Source of the DNA: Aliirhizobium smilacinae
GTDB lineage: Bacteria > Pseudomonadota > Alphaproteobacteria > Rhizobiales > Rhizobiaceae
Length of the DNA stretch: 64,000 bases
Direction of reading: 5' to 3'
NCBI RefSeq assembly: GCF_006335145.1
Contig: NZ_VDMN01000001.1
Span: 992,001-1,056,000, forward strand
Positions 1 through 8,393 of this stretch are shown here, one piece after another (position 1 is the stretch's first letter; the number at the start of each line of letters is the position of its first letter). The notes beneath the pieces are model-generated. The model saw only the letters and a program-made list of their open reading frames with translations, was not told the DNA's origin and ran no database searches. The position numbers and the translations under genes are program-made.

Positions 1-709
1 CCGTTGCGGCCTTGAGGTAACTGACGTCGCCGCCCACGGCCATCACCTCCCGAAGGCAGGCTGACACGAAAGCGAAATTGATCGTGCCGATGACAATCTG
101 CGCAAGCGCAATCTTCCATGTCGGCATCTGAAAGGTCCAGCTGCGGATCTTGAGCGGCGCACGCAGGAAGGCGGCCAGCGCCACATATAGGACAGTGGCT
201 GCGAGACAGCCTGCGCCAATGGCGATGACCACCTCCTCCTTCAACCGCAGCACGGCGGCGGCATCCTTCGGATTGATCACCATGACGATGCCGGCGAGCA
301 CCGCCATGCCGAGACCGACCGTGACACCCGAGAGCAGGACTATCTTCGCCACATCCTCGGTCGTCATGCCCCAATGGGCGTAATAGCGATACCGCAGCGC
401 GCCGCTGCTCAAGCCGGACATGCCGACGCTCTGGCCGATAGACAGGGCAATGAAAGAGGCGAGCCCGATTTTTGGATAGGGAAGATCGTTCTTGACGTAA
501 CGCACACCGCACCAGTCGAAGCCGGTGAGGCAAAGGTAGGATGCAAAAGCGAAGAGGAGCGCCAGGGCGAGATTGCCAGCGGGAATGTCACGGACCGACT
601 GGATGATCTCGGAGAAGGAATGCTCCCGAAACACCTGATAGAGAAGCCAGGCGGCAAGGCCGAAACCCACGACCAGCATGAGGTAGGTGAAAATCTGCTT
701 CTTCGTCAT
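1..709 (-). CDS. UPF0104 / LPG-synthase-TM family membrane protein (3' part missing)
   Basis: This is an open frame running off the left edge; about 236 residues are visible, starting at the ATG at 709 (MTKKQIFTYLML). The protein is very hydrophobic, with an N-terminal anchor (residues about 7-24) followed by several more membrane spans. The segment GQSVGMSGLSSGALRYRYY resembles the conserved core of the lysylphosphatidylglycerol synthase transmembrane (MprF N-terminal, UPF0104/YbhN) family, whose members flip or transfer modified lipids. The C-terminal part, and so any soluble synthetase domain, lies outside the window. A second, unrelated-looking member of the same superfamily lies at 18230-19198. 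The family assignment comes from motif recall; the substrate cannot be inferred. Confidence 0.75.
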   Translation of the reverse strand, partial: MTKKQIFTYLMLVVGFGLAAWLLYQVFREHSFSEIIQSVRDIPAGNLALALLFAFASYLCLTGFDWCGVRYVKNDLPYPKIGLASFIALSIGQSVGMSGLSSGALRYRYYAHWGMTTEDVAKIVLLSGVTVGLGMAVLAGIVMVINPKDAAAVLRLKEEVVIAIGAGCLAATVLYVALAAFLRAPLKIRSWTFQMPTWKIALAQIVIGTINFAFVSACLREVMAVGGDVSYLKAAT

Positions 710-789
710 TATCCGCCGCCCATGTGAAGGTGCGGATCAACGACGGGCGACAGGTTTTGGTTCCGGGGCGAGTGGCGGCTGTTGCTTTC

Positions 790-850
790 CCATTACCCCT
801 CATCCGCCCGAGGGCACACTCTCCCTGCAAACGGCGAGAAGAACAGAAGC
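790..850. repeat. Degenerate rhizobial intergenic repeat
   Basis: The stretch begins with a CCCCTCATCCG-type motif and ends with an imperfect hairpin of the form TCTCCCTG-CAAA-CGGCGAGA. This layout recalls the short palindromic units scattered between rhizobial genes. It lies in the gap between the UPF0104 gene and smpB. The stem carries mismatches, so it looks like a decayed copy. No function is visible. Confidence 0.4.
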
Positions 851-913
851 CTAGGCTTTGCATCCCGCCAATGCCGAGCGGAGAGAGTATTGGGGTGAAA
901 GGCAGCGAAATGC

Positions 914-1390
914 TCAGCCGCTCTTCAGCAGCCGCGACTTCTGGCGGTTCCAGTCGCGTTCCTTCTCGGTCTCGCGCTTGTCGTGCAGCTTCTTGCCCTT
1001 GGCGAGTGCCAGTTCGAGCTTCGCCCTGCCCTTTTCGTTGAAATAGATCTTCAGCGGCACGAGCGTCATGCCTTCGCGGTTGATGCCGGTGCGCAGGCGA
1101 TTGATCTCGCGTTTCGACAGCAGCAGCTTGCGGCGGCGGCGCGGCTCGTGGTTGAAGCGGTTCGCCTGCAGATATTCCGGAAGGTGGCTGTTGATCAGCC
1201 AGATCTCGTTGCCCTCGTCCGATGCATAGGATTCGGCGATATTGGCCTTGCCTTCGCGCAGAGACTTGACCTCGGTGCCGGTCAGCATGATGCCGGCCTC
1301 GTAGGTATCAAGGATTTCATAGTTGAAGCGGGCCTTGCGGTTTTCCGCAACGACCTTGTTCACCACGCGCTGGCTGCCTTTGGGTGCCAT
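914..1390 (-). CDS. smpB: SsrA-binding protein SmpB
   Basis: SmpB binds tmRNA (SsrA), delivers it to stalled ribosomes and so drives trans-translation and tagging of incomplete proteins in the cytoplasm. The 158-residue product has the family's usual length and order: an N-terminal [14 protein letters not shown] strand, the [15 protein letters not shown] motif, an AESYAS segment, and a basic C-terminal tail ([20 protein letters not shown]) that inserts into the empty mRNA channel. The ATG at 1390 is kept because [10 protein letters not shown] is a normal alphaproteobacterial SmpB start. It is transcribed in the same direction as dapA, which lies upstream of it but is separated by a terminator and a repeat. 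Confidence 0.97.
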   Translation of the reverse strand: MAPKGSQRVVNKVVAENRKARFNYEILDTYEAGIMLTGTEVKSLREGKANIAESYASDEGNEIWLINSHLPEYLQANRFNHEPRRRRKLLLSKREINRLRTGINREGMTLVPLKIYFNEKGRAKLELALAKGKKLHDKRETEKERDWNRQKSRLLKSG

Positions 1391-1483
1391 CAGACGAATT
1401 CCATTCCGCTTAGAGTATTTCCGCCGTTATTCGAAACGCGAAAACGCCCTACATCTCTATTCTGTTTCAACGCAATTGCGAAC

Positions 1484-1517
1484 GCAAAACCGGTTCCCGC
1501 TTTTGCTGGAATTGCTC
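1484..1517. repeat. 34-bp intergenic repeat, copy A
   Basis: The sequence starts GCAAAACCGGTT and ends GGAATTGCTC. It contains nested complementary segments: GCAATT at 1472-1477 with AATTGC at 1510-1515, and GCAAAA at 1484-1489 with TTTTGC at 1501-1506. A second copy with 28 of 34 matching bases occurs at 14461-14494, and all six differences are transitions. Elements with this pattern are common between genes in Rhizobiales; no role is evident. Confidence 0.6.
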
Positions 1518-1529
1518 TGGCAAAAGAAG

Positions 1530-1556
1530 ACCCCGCCCATAAGCGATGAGCGGGGT
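1530..1556 (-). terminator. Rho-independent terminator of dapA
   Basis: Read on the minus strand, this is an 11-bp stem (ACCCCGCTCAT with ATGGGCGGGGT, including a G-U pair) with a 5-nt loop, followed by CTTCTTTT. It lies about 75 nt past the dapA stop codon. Confidence 0.7.
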
Positions 1557-1631
1557 TCCGACATTCATATAGTGCGACTGTTGCCGAATGTGAAGCTCAT
1601 GCGTCACGAGGCCGAGGAACCGGATAAAACC

Positions 1632-2516
1632 TCAGTTCAACAGGCCCGCATGGCGCAGTGCCGCATCGATCGCAGCTTCGGTCGAGGGCTCGAGTTCGGA
1701 GACAAGCGGCGAGCGCACCTTGCGATTGATGCCGCGCAGCTTGTTCAGCCCGTATTTGGCGCCACAGAGGCCTGGCTCCAGGAAGATCGCCTTGTGCAGC
1801 GGCATCAGCCGATCCTGATATTCCAGAGCCTTCTTGTAGTCGCCTGCGAGCGTTGCCGACTGGAATTCGGCACAGAGGCGTGGCGCGACATTGGCGGTGA
1901 CGGAAATGCAGCCGACGCCGCCATGGGCGTTGAAACCGAGAGCGGTCGCATCCTCGCCGGACAGTTGGATGAAATCCGGGCCGCAGGTGATACGCTGTTC
2001 GGAGACACGTTCGATCTTGCCGGTGGCATCTTTCACGCCGGCGATGTTCTTATGTGCCTTGGCGAGCTTGCCCATCGTTTCCGGCGTCATGTCGATGACC
2101 GAACGGCCGGGGATGTTGTAGATAATGATCGGCAGGGAAACCGCTTCGGCAATGGCGGAAAAATGCGCGTAAAGGCCCTTCTGGGTCGGCTTGTTATAAT
2201 AGGGCGTGACGACCAGGATGGCATCTGCGCCGGCCTGTTCGGCATGCTGTGCAAGCTCGATCGCCTCGGTCGTGTTGTTGGAGCCTGCGCCTGCAATGAC
2301 GGGTACGCGCTTGGCTGCCACCTCGACACAGAGTTCGACCACACGCTTGTGTTCGTCATGCGAGAGTGTCGGCGATTCGCCTGTCGTGCCGACGGGAACG
2401 AGACCGGAGCTTCCCTCTTCGATTACCCATTCGACATGGGCGGCAAACGCTTTTTCATCGACATCCCCGCCAGTGGTGAACGGCGTTACGAGCGCGGGGA
2501 TCGATCCCTTGAACAT
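1632..2516 (-). CDS. dapA: 4-hydroxy-tetrahydrodipicolinate synthase DapA
   Basis: DapA condenses pyruvate with aspartate semialdehyde, the committed step of the diaminopimelate/lysine pathway that supplies peptidoglycan. Starting at the ATG at 2516 ([13 protein letters not shown]) the product has 294 residues, close to the E. coli enzyme. The Schiff-base lysine is in GVKDATG (K162), the catalytic tyrosine in IYNIPGRS (Y133), and the threonine pair in VGTTGES (T44, T45). A longer frame begins nine codons upstream, but GGGAG sits 8 nt before the MFKG start, which decides it. A terminator follows at 1530-1556, so smpB downstream is probably transcribed separately. Confidence 0.97.
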   Translation of the reverse strand: MFKGSIPALVTPFTTGGDVDEKAFAAHVEWVIEEGSSGLVPVGTTGESPTLSHDEHKRVVELCVEVAAKRVPVIAGAGSNNTTEAIELAQHAEQAGADAILVVTPYYNKPTQKGLYAHFSAIAEAVSLPIIIYNIPGRSVIDMTPETMGKLAKAHKNIAGVKDATGKIERVSEQRITCGPDFIQLSGEDATALGFNAHGGVGCISVTANVAPRLCAEFQSATLAGDYKKALEYQDRLMPLHKAIFLEPGLCGAKYGLNKLRGINRKVRSPLVSELEPSTEAAIDAALRHAGLLN

Positions 2517-2667
2517 GCAAAAACTCCCATGGCCGCAGTCCACGCTTCGGCCGTAATCAATGACTAAGGTGGCGCACCATAAAGCGGAGGCAGATCGCCG
2601 ACAAGCGCAAAGCTCACGGGATTCTGATCACAGGTCAACGTTCCGGGATGCGCATTTTAGGGATCAT

Positions 2668-2683
2668 GGTAAGGTTTCGTTAA
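2668..2683 (-). promoter_or_regulatory. CtrA-like box upstream of the lytic transglycosylase
   Basis: Read on the minus strand the bases are TTAA-N7-TTACC, which matches the CtrA consensus TTAA-N7-TTAACC at all but one position. It lies about 60 nt before the start of the transglycosylase gene, between divergent dapA and that gene. Binding is inferred only from this match. Confidence 0.35.
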
Positions 2684-2744
2684 TGCCGCCGGAGCCTAAT
2701 GGGAGAGCCCGATAGGTGTATATGTCTTTTTCGCGAGATGCCGG

Positions 2745-4856
2745 ATGAAGAAGCCCGCTCTGATCCTCTCCTTGGGATTGGGTGCAGCCAGTATTACGAG
2801 CCTTGCACTCGCGCAGAGTGGCGGCATAGTGCCGCTGCCTTTCGCACGTCCGGACGCACCGGTGAGCGTGCCGATACCCACCCGACCGGGAGCGCAGGCG
2901 CCCGGGCAGGCATTGCCCACGGCCATGCCCGTTCCCGAATTTACCGGCTCCATTCCGAGGCTTGACCGGCCGCTCGCATCCTCAGCCCTCAAGACGGGGC
3001 TTGATGCGCTTTCCGATAACGACACGGCACAGGCGCTTGCGGCCCGCGACAGCCTGCCGGCGGGCTCGCTCGACCGACGGATATTGACCTGGGCGATTGC
3101 CAGTTCCGGACTGAAGGACGTGCCCTATCGCGACATCGCCGCCGCTTCGCGCGAGCTGACCGGCTGGCCGGGGCTCGGCGGCTTACGGGAAAGAGAAGAA
3201 CGGGCGCTTTACCGCGAAAACCCGCCGGCTGCTGCCGTGCTTTCCGCCATGGGCAATGCGCGGCCGCAGACGCCAGAGGGCGCGATGATCCTTGCGCGTG
3301 CGCAATTGGCAACCGGGCGAAGCGCCGAGGCTGCCCGCACCCTGCGCGCTCTCTGGGCTTCCGAGACGCTCGACACGGCGACCGAAGACAAGATCCTCAG
3401 TGAGTTCGGCGGGCTGATTACTGCTGCCGATCACAAGACGCGCATGGATTTTCTCATGTATCGCGGTCGCACGGCACAGGCGAAGCGGTTTTCCGGCCTC
3501 GGCAATGCCCAGCCCCTCTACAATGCATGGGCCGCTGTTGCGAACAATGCCAAGAATGCCGGCGCATTGATCAATGCGGCTGGCGGCTCGTGGGGCAGCG
3601 ATCCCGCCTATCTTTTCGCAAAGATCGAATACGCAAGGCGACAGAACGATTATGCCGAAGCGGCCAAGCTGCTTGAACGCGTGCCGCGCGATCCCGCCAG
3701 GCTTGTCTACCCGAGCGAGTGGTGGAATGAGCAGCGGATCGTGTCACGCGGGCTTGCCGATCAGGGGCAGTTCAGCGCGGCTTACCGGCTAGTTTCCAAC
3801 CATGTGGCGCAGTCACCGGTCGATCGGGCCGATGCGGAATTCCATGCGGGCTGGTATGCGCTGAGGGCGCTTCAGGATGCGAGTGCGGCGGAGACGCATT
3901 TCCGCAAGATCCTCGACGCTTCGAACCGGCCGCTTTCCGCCTCCCGTGCACTTTACTGGCTCGGCCGATCGGCGGAGGCCGGCGGACCGGGACAGAGCCG
4001 CTCCTTCTACGAACAGGCGGCCCGTTATTCCGGCACGTTCTACGGCCAGCTGGCCGCCGCAAAGCTCGGCAAGTCGGCGCTGGATGTCAGCTACCCCTCG
4101 CCCACTGCACAGGACCGCGAGCGATTCGCCTCCCGCGAAGTGGTTCGCGCCATTGCCCGGCTCGATGCCGTTGGTCATGACCGGCGGTCGGCCGCTCTTT
4201 ATGCGGCACTCGGCGAGCAGATCGACAGCCCCGGCGAACTTTCGCTGCTGACGGCACGTGCAGAGGCGCAGGGCGACCATGCGCTGTCGCTTCGGATCGG
4301 CAAGTCGGCGTTTTCGCGCGGCGTCGATGTGGCGGCACTTGCCTACCCGATCGGCGTCATTCCGGCCGGTGCCAATATCGCCGGCTCCGGCAAGGCACTT
4401 GCCTATTCGATCGCACGGCAGGAAAGCGCATTCAATCCAGCGGCCGTTTCCGCGGCCAATGCCCGTGGTCTGCTGCAGCTTCTGCCGGGAACCGCGCAAG
4501 GCGTCGCCAAGCGGCACGGCATGAGTTTCAAGGCGGAGCGACTGACGAGCGACGCCGGCTACAACGCGACGCTTGGCGCACATTATCTCGGCGAGCAGAT
4601 CGATGCCTTCGGCGGCTCCTATGTGCTGACTTTCATTGCCTACAATGCCGGGCCGAAGCGGGTGCCTGAATGGATCGCACGCTATGGCGATCCGCGCGGC
4701 AAGTCGCTCGACGAGGTGATCGACTGGGTCGAGCGCATCCCCTTCCCCGAAACGCGCAATTATGTACAGCGCGTGCTGGAGAATTATCAGGTCTACAAGA
4801 CCCGGCTGGGGCAGAAGGCAGATATCGTCGCCGATTTGAGATACGGACGACAGTAA
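2745..4856 (+). CDS. Soluble lytic murein transglycosylase (Slt70-like)
   Basis: The enzyme cleaves the MurNAc-GlcNAc bond of peptidoglycan with formation of a 1,6-anhydro ring, acting in the periplasm. The 703-residue product begins with a signal peptide (about residues 1-23, ending SLALAQS). A long alpha-helical, TPR-like superhelix follows (roughly 60-530), and then an SLT catalytic domain near 550-680. The catalytic glutamate is E560 in SIARQESAFNP, followed by the family motifs ARGLLQLLPGTA and AYNAGPKRV. The length and layout match Slt70-type rather than membrane-bound MltC/D types. It is divergent from dapA, and a CtrA-like box lies upstream. Confidence 0.93.
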   Translation: MKKPALILSLGLGAASITSLALAQSGGIVPLPFARPDAPVSVPIPTRPGAQAPGQALPTAMPVPEFTGSIPRLDRPLASSALKTGLDALSDNDTAQALAARDSLPAGSLDRRILTWAIASSGLKDVPYRDIAAASRELTGWPGLGGLREREERALYRENPPAAAVLSAMGNARPQTPEGAMILARAQLATGRSAEAARTLRALWASETLDTATEDKILSEFGGLITAADHKTRMDFLMYRGRTAQAKRFSGLGNAQPLYNAWAAVANNAKNAGALINAAGGSWGSDPAYLFAKIEYARRQNDYAEAAKLLERVPRDPARLVYPSEWWNEQRIVSRGLADQGQFSAAYRLVSNHVAQSPVDRADAEFHAGWYALRALQDASAAETHFRKILDASNRPLSASRALYWLGRSAEAGGPGQSRSFYEQAARYSGTFYGQLAAAKLGKSALDVSYPSPTAQDRERFASREVVRAIARLDAVGHDRRSAALYAALGEQIDSPGELSLLTARAEAQGDHALSLRIGKSAFSRGVDVAALAYPIGVIPAGANIAGSGKALAYSIARQESAFNPAAVSAANARGLLQLLPGTAQGVAKRHGMSFKAERLTSDAGYNATLGAHYLGEQIDAFGGSYVLTFIAYNAGPKRVPEWIARYGDPRGKSLDEVIDWVERIPFPETRNYVQRVLENYQVYKTRLGQKADIVADLRYGRQ

Positions 4857-5195
4857 GGCCATTTGGCGGACTGCCGAAGATGGGAATCGGGGATACGTTC
4901 GCCGATCGACAGTCGCTTCGCGTACAGCCATCCTGCAAACATTATTTAGCGAAAGTAGCGGGCCTTGAGGCTCGTCGCTTGTTATAGCCCATTTACCGGC
5001 ATTATCGGACCAGACGTAAGCGGGCATTGCCAGCATAAGCAAGCGATACATTGGCTGCAGAGAGCCATCAGCGGCAACGATAGCGCCGCTCGATTTCAAA
5101 CCACCGAATATCGAAACAATCCGGCCAGATCGGAAGCTGTCACAACCTGAATGGCCGCCATAACGAACGGCAAAAACAAGAGCTGCTTAAACGAG
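4857..5195. other. Gene-free interval before the porin terminator
   Basis: About 340 bases lie between the transglycosylase stop and the terminator of the convergent porin gene. No reading frame has a convincing start, ribosome-binding site and protein-like composition. Short frames exist on both strands, including one of 61 codons at 4965-5150, but I see no family signature. I see no strong hairpin other than the terminator at 5196. Confidence 0.5.
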
Positions 5196-5222
5196 AAAAG
5201 CCCGGCGCGAGGCCGGGCTTTT
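5196..5222 (-). terminator. Porin terminator hairpin
   Basis: An 11-bp perfect stem (AAAAGCCCGGC with GCCGGGCTTTT) has the loop GCGAG. It lies 24 nt past the porin stop on the minus strand. The flanking A and T runs could let it work in both directions, which would also stop transcripts from the transglycosylase side. The same core and loop recur behind the second porin gene. Confidence 0.85.
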
Positions 5223-5245
5223 CAATGAGTTATCCGAGGATCGGA

Positions 5246-6364
5246 TTAGAACGAACGCTGCAGACGCAGGAAGCCGTCCCAACGATCGGCAGAGTCTGTG
5301 CCGGTGTCAACGTCGGTGTAGTTGACAGTTGCCTTGGCGGACAGGCCGGTGGTGATCTTGTAGTCGGCCGTTACGCCAACGCGCCATGCATCGCCATCAT
5401 CAAAGTCGCCATCAACGAGCGTGATGTTATCCCAGTACTGAACACCGGGAGCGATGGTGAACTTGTCGGAAACAGCGATCGCGTATTCAGCACCGATGGT
5501 CCATTCGGAAGCATCGAAGTAACGGTTTTCACCGAAGGAATAAGCTGCGAAGACGCCGAGCGAGCCCGGACCGATTGCAGCCGTCAGCGTGGAAGCGAGA
5601 GCAGCATTTTCGCGGTCGAAGTCGTAACCGGCGAAGAAGTCGAGGGTGACGCCACCGAACTTGCCGGTGATGACGCCGTTGATGCCGATTTCATCCTGGC
5701 CACGACCGGTACCCGGAACGTCGTCCTTCCAGCCATCCTGCGAGTCGAAGGCATCAACCTGACCGTAGACGGAGAAAGCGCCGGCGTCGTAGGTGTAACG
5801 AATGCCGTTGTTCAGGGTGTCGCCACCGAAGCCACCGTTACCGAATGGTGCAGCGTCCGAAAGGACGGTTTCGCCCGGAAGTCCGGTATCGAAGTAGTTG
5901 TAGAAGTAACCGACGCGGAGGCCGCCAAGTTCGATGAAGGTTTCATCGAGGAAGAAGTCGTTATTGGCGACCGAATTGCTGTCGAAAGTACCATCCGGAG
6001 TGGTGATCGAATAGCTATTCGAAGAATTCGTGTTGGCTTCGAGCGTAATTGTAGCAGCCAGGGTACCGTATTCGGTATCCGACTTGGCGTCGAGAGTGAT
6101 GTGACCACGGGTGTTGGTACGGTAACCAGCATCACCACCGAAATCGTCGTCGCTACGAGCGTCAACCTGGACGCGGACGTAACCGCCGATCTTAAGGCAA
6201 GTTTCAGTACCCGGAATGTAAAAATAGCCAGTTCCGAACGCGTCGCAAACGCGAACATATTCCAAAGGCTCAGGTTCGGCAGCGACGATCGCGTCAGCAG
6301 CCTGTGCAACGGTCACGCTAGCAAGCGCGGCGGTCGATGCGATGAGAAGGCTCGTGATTTTCAT
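5246..6364 (-). CDS. Outer-membrane porin, Porin_2 family (RopA-like), copy 1
   Basis: The product is a general diffusion porin of the outer membrane, a beta-barrel of the Porin_2 family that includes rhizobial RopA and Brucella Omp2. The 372-residue precursor has a signal peptide cleaved after VTVAQA (mature ADAIVAAEPEPL). It has a two-cysteine N-terminal segment (VCDAFGTG and ETCLKIGGY), many alternating aromatic strands, and a C-terminal phenylalanine (LRLQRSF) typical of BAM-recognised barrels. GGGGAA precedes the ATG. A close paralogue lies immediately upstream in the same orientation, and both have the same terminator. Confidence 0.93.
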   Translation of the reverse strand: MKITSLLIASTAALASVTVAQAADAIVAAEPEPLEYVRVCDAFGTGYFYIPGTETCLKIGGYVRVQVDARSDDDFGGDAGYRTNTRGHITLDAKSDTEYGTLAATITLEANTNSSNSYSITTPDGTFDSNSVANNDFFLDETFIELGGLRVGYFYNYFDTGLPGETVLSDAAPFGNGGFGGDTLNNGIRYTYDAGAFSVYGQVDAFDSQDGWKDDVPGTGRGQDEIGINGVITGKFGGVTLDFFAGYDFDRENAALASTLTAAIGPGSLGVFAAYSFGENRYFDASEWTIGAEYAIAVSDKFTIAPGVQYWDNITLVDGDFDDGDAWRVGVTADYKITTGLSAKATVNYTDVDTGTDSADRWDGFLRLQRSF

Positions 6365-6599
6365 TGTGGGGTTCCCCGGTCAACTCTAGGCTTTACAACC
6401 ATCAAGCTACATGCGCGCGGCGGGTGCTTACAAGCATTTCTGCATCTGTGAACGGCAAACATCAGGCAGTTGCGACGTGGTCGTTACTTATTTGTCACAA
6501 ATTTGACGGGTATCCCAGACTTAAAGCCGCCTGTCCGTGCATGTGCATCGACTAATTCTTGCGAGAATTCCGCGCCCACACCCGAATCGACAGAAACAA

Positions 6600-6624
6600 A
6601 AAGCCCGGCGCGAGGCCGGGCTTT
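6600..6624 (-). terminator. Terminator of the second porin gene
   Basis: A 10-bp perfect stem (AAAGCCCGGC with GCCGGGCTTT) has a GCGAG loop, 24 nt past the stop of porin copy 2. The core, loop and distance from the stop equal those of the 5196-5222 hairpin, which supports duplication of the whole transcription unit. Confidence 0.85.
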
Positions 6625-6647
6625 CCGTTCATATCTGAAAAATCAGA

Positions 6648-7772
6648 TTAGAAAGAACGCTGCAGACGGAGGAAACCGTCCCAACGGTCGTCAGAAGCTA
6701 CGCCGTTGTCAACGTCGGTGTAGTTGATGGTTGCCTTGGCAGCGAGGTTCGTGGTGATCTTGTAATCAGCCGTTACACCAACGCGCCATGCATCACCACC
6801 ATCGAGATCGTTGCCGTCAAATGCGACGTTATCCCAGTACTGAGCGCCAGGAGCGATCGAGAACTTGTCGTTGAGCTTGATGGCGTATTCAGCGCCGATC
6901 GTCCACTCAGCTGCGTCAAAGTAACGGTTTGCACCGGTTGCGTAGGCAGCGAAGACGCCGAGCGAACCCGGGCCGATTGCAGCCGTCAGCGTGGAAGCGA
7001 ATGCAGCTTCTTCAGAGTCGAAGTCGTAACCAGCGAAGAAGTCGAGGGTTACGCCGCCGAACTTGCCGGTGACAACGCCGTTGACGCCGATCTGATCGTC
7101 AGTGCCTGCATCGTCGGTCTTGAAGCCGGCCTGCGAGTTGAATGCGTCAACCTGACCGTAGAGCGAGAACGAACCTGCATCGTAGGTGTAACGAACAGAG
7201 TTGTTCAGCGTGTCGCCGCCGAGGCCACCGTTAGACCAAGGACCACCGTCGGAGAGAACGGTTTCGCCCGGAAGGCCGTTATCGAAGTAGTTGTAGAAGT
7301 AACCAACGCGGAGACCGCCGAGCTGCAGGTAGGTTTCTTCCAGATAGAAGTCGTTGTTAGCCTGCGAACCGCTGTACGTGCCTGCACCCGGGGTGCCAGC
7401 AGGAATAGTGATCGAATAGCCATTCGACGTATTGGTGTTAGCGCGGAGCGTGATCTTGGAAGCGAGCGTGCCGTATTCCGTGTCCGACTTAGCTTCAACA
7501 GCGATCTGGCCGCGGGTGTTGGTGCGGTAACCGCCGCTCTGACCATTCAGATCAAAGTCCGAACGGCCGTCAACCTGAACGCGGACGTAACCACCGATCT
7601 TGAGGCAGGTTTCGGTGCCCGGGATGTAGAAGTAGCCGGTGCCGAAAGCGTCGCAAACGCGAACGTATTCCAGCGGCTCGGGCTCAGCAGCCACGATCGC
7701 GTCGGCAGCCTGTGCGCCAGAAACTGCTGCGAGGGCAGCAGCGGAGCCGAGAAGAAGGCTCTTGATGTTCAT
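6648..7772 (-). CDS. Outer-membrane porin, Porin_2 family (RopA-like), copy 2
   Basis: This is a paralogue of the neighbouring porin, 374 residues, with signal peptide MNIKSLLLGSAAALAAVSGAQA and an identical mature N-terminus through the two-cysteine GTETCLKIGGYVRVQVD region. The C-terminus is again LRLQRSF. The frame is open for 59 more codons upstream, but that stretch is arginine/serine-rich and not signal-like. GGAGG lies 7 nt before the ATG at 7772, so this start is chosen. The two copies differ mainly in predicted loop regions, for example the segment near residues 120-135, which could change pore selectivity. Each copy has its own upstream gap and terminator. Confidence 0.93.
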   Translation of the reverse strand: MNIKSLLLGSAAALAAVSGAQAADAIVAAEPEPLEYVRVCDAFGTGYFYIPGTETCLKIGGYVRVQVDGRSDFDLNGQSGGYRTNTRGQIAVEAKSDTEYGTLASKITLRANTNTSNGYSITIPAGTPGAGTYSGSQANNDFYLEETYLQLGGLRVGYFYNYFDNGLPGETVLSDGGPWSNGGLGGDTLNNSVRYTYDAGSFSLYGQVDAFNSQAGFKTDDAGTDDQIGVNGVVTGKFGGVTLDFFAGYDFDSEEAAFASTLTAAIGPGSLGVFAAYATGANRYFDAAEWTIGAEYAIKLNDKFSIAPGAQYWDNVAFDGNDLDGGDAWRVGVTADYKITTNLAAKATINYTDVDNGVASDDRWDGFLRLQRSF

Positions 7773-8169
7773 TTTTGACCTCCAGTCAAAGTTACGTATG
7801 GGTCTAGGTCTTGATTTACCGAAGGACAAAAATTCCTTGGGCCCATCCCCGTGTTTGAAAGCTGACGAACCACCGCCGCGCTTCGAAGTTGAAAATACAA
7901 ATCGCCGTGATGTGCGCAATGGCGAACTGGGGATGAGCGAGACTTTCAAGGCAGCTTCATAAAACCATGTTGCTGAAAGGACACAAAACCGCAGTTAGGG
8001 ATCGTTAAAAATTTAGTTTTCGTTAAGAAAACAGTTTCATGACAGCAACTTAGGGATCGGTCACATAAGAACATATCGCGCTGCGGGAACGTTGCCGATG
8101 GGCAACACGCATAAGCAGCAGGCACTTCGTGCGTGCAAGCGAATGATACAATGATTTCATGAAGGATAA
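7773..8169. promoter_or_regulatory. Long upstream region of porin copy 2
   Basis: Almost 400 bases separate the porin start from tRNA-Ser. The far half is AT-rich for this genome, with ATCGTTAAAAATTTAG and TTTTCGTTAAGAAAAC around 8000-8033. This fits a strong promoter followed by a long untranslated leader, as is common for abundant porin mRNAs. No coding region on either strand is convincing, and no exact operator was recognised. Confidence 0.4.
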
Positions 8170-8260
8170 TGGCGGAGAGGATGGGATTCGAACCCACGAT
8201 ACGCTTTTGACGTATACTCCCTTAGCAGGGGAGCGCCTTCGACCACTCGGCCACCTCTCC
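8170..8260 (-). tRNA. tRNA-Ser(GCU)
   Basis: Read on the minus strand it folds into a class II tRNA. The acceptor stem is GGAGAGG with CCTCTCC, the discriminator is G, and a genome-encoded CCA ends at 8170. The D arm begins TGGCCGAGTGG. The anticodon stem-loop is CTCCCCTGCTAAGGGAG, giving anticodon GCU, which reads AGC and AGU. A long variable arm TATACGTCAAAAGCGTAT and the T arm GTGGGTTCGAATCCCAT follow. Confidence 0.97.
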
Positions 8261-8325
8261 GGTGCGGCCTGATTATTGCGGATAAATCCCGAATGCAAGG
8301 TCTTTTAGCAAAAAGAGGCGTCGCA

Positions 8326-8346
8326 GGCTGGGGATGAACCCCAGCC
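8326..8346 (-). terminator. Hairpin downstream of the aldolase gene
   Basis: A perfect 8-bp stem (GGCTGGGG with CCCCAGCC) has a 5-nt loop, 48 nt past the aldolase stop. On the minus strand a TCTTTTT run follows about 12 nt later, so it is a somewhat weak intrinsic terminator. Confidence 0.5.
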
Positions 8347-8393
8347 GCAGCATTATTCCGGCTGATCGCGGGAGAATCAGACGCTCGCGCCCA

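Noticed and set aside
3813..5099. 428-codon open frame antisense to the lytic transglycosylase
   Set aside because: It mirrors the GC-rich codon pattern of the sense gene, lacks an RBS and shows no domain; such shadows are normal at this GC content.
5225..6451. 408-codon open frame antisense to porin copy 1
   Set aside because: The sense frame is a clear porin; the antisense product has no recognisable domain and begins inside the terminator region.
8170..8260. tRNA-Ser as an integration site for a mobile island
   Set aside because: No integrase, no repeated tRNA end and no change in gene content were found near it.
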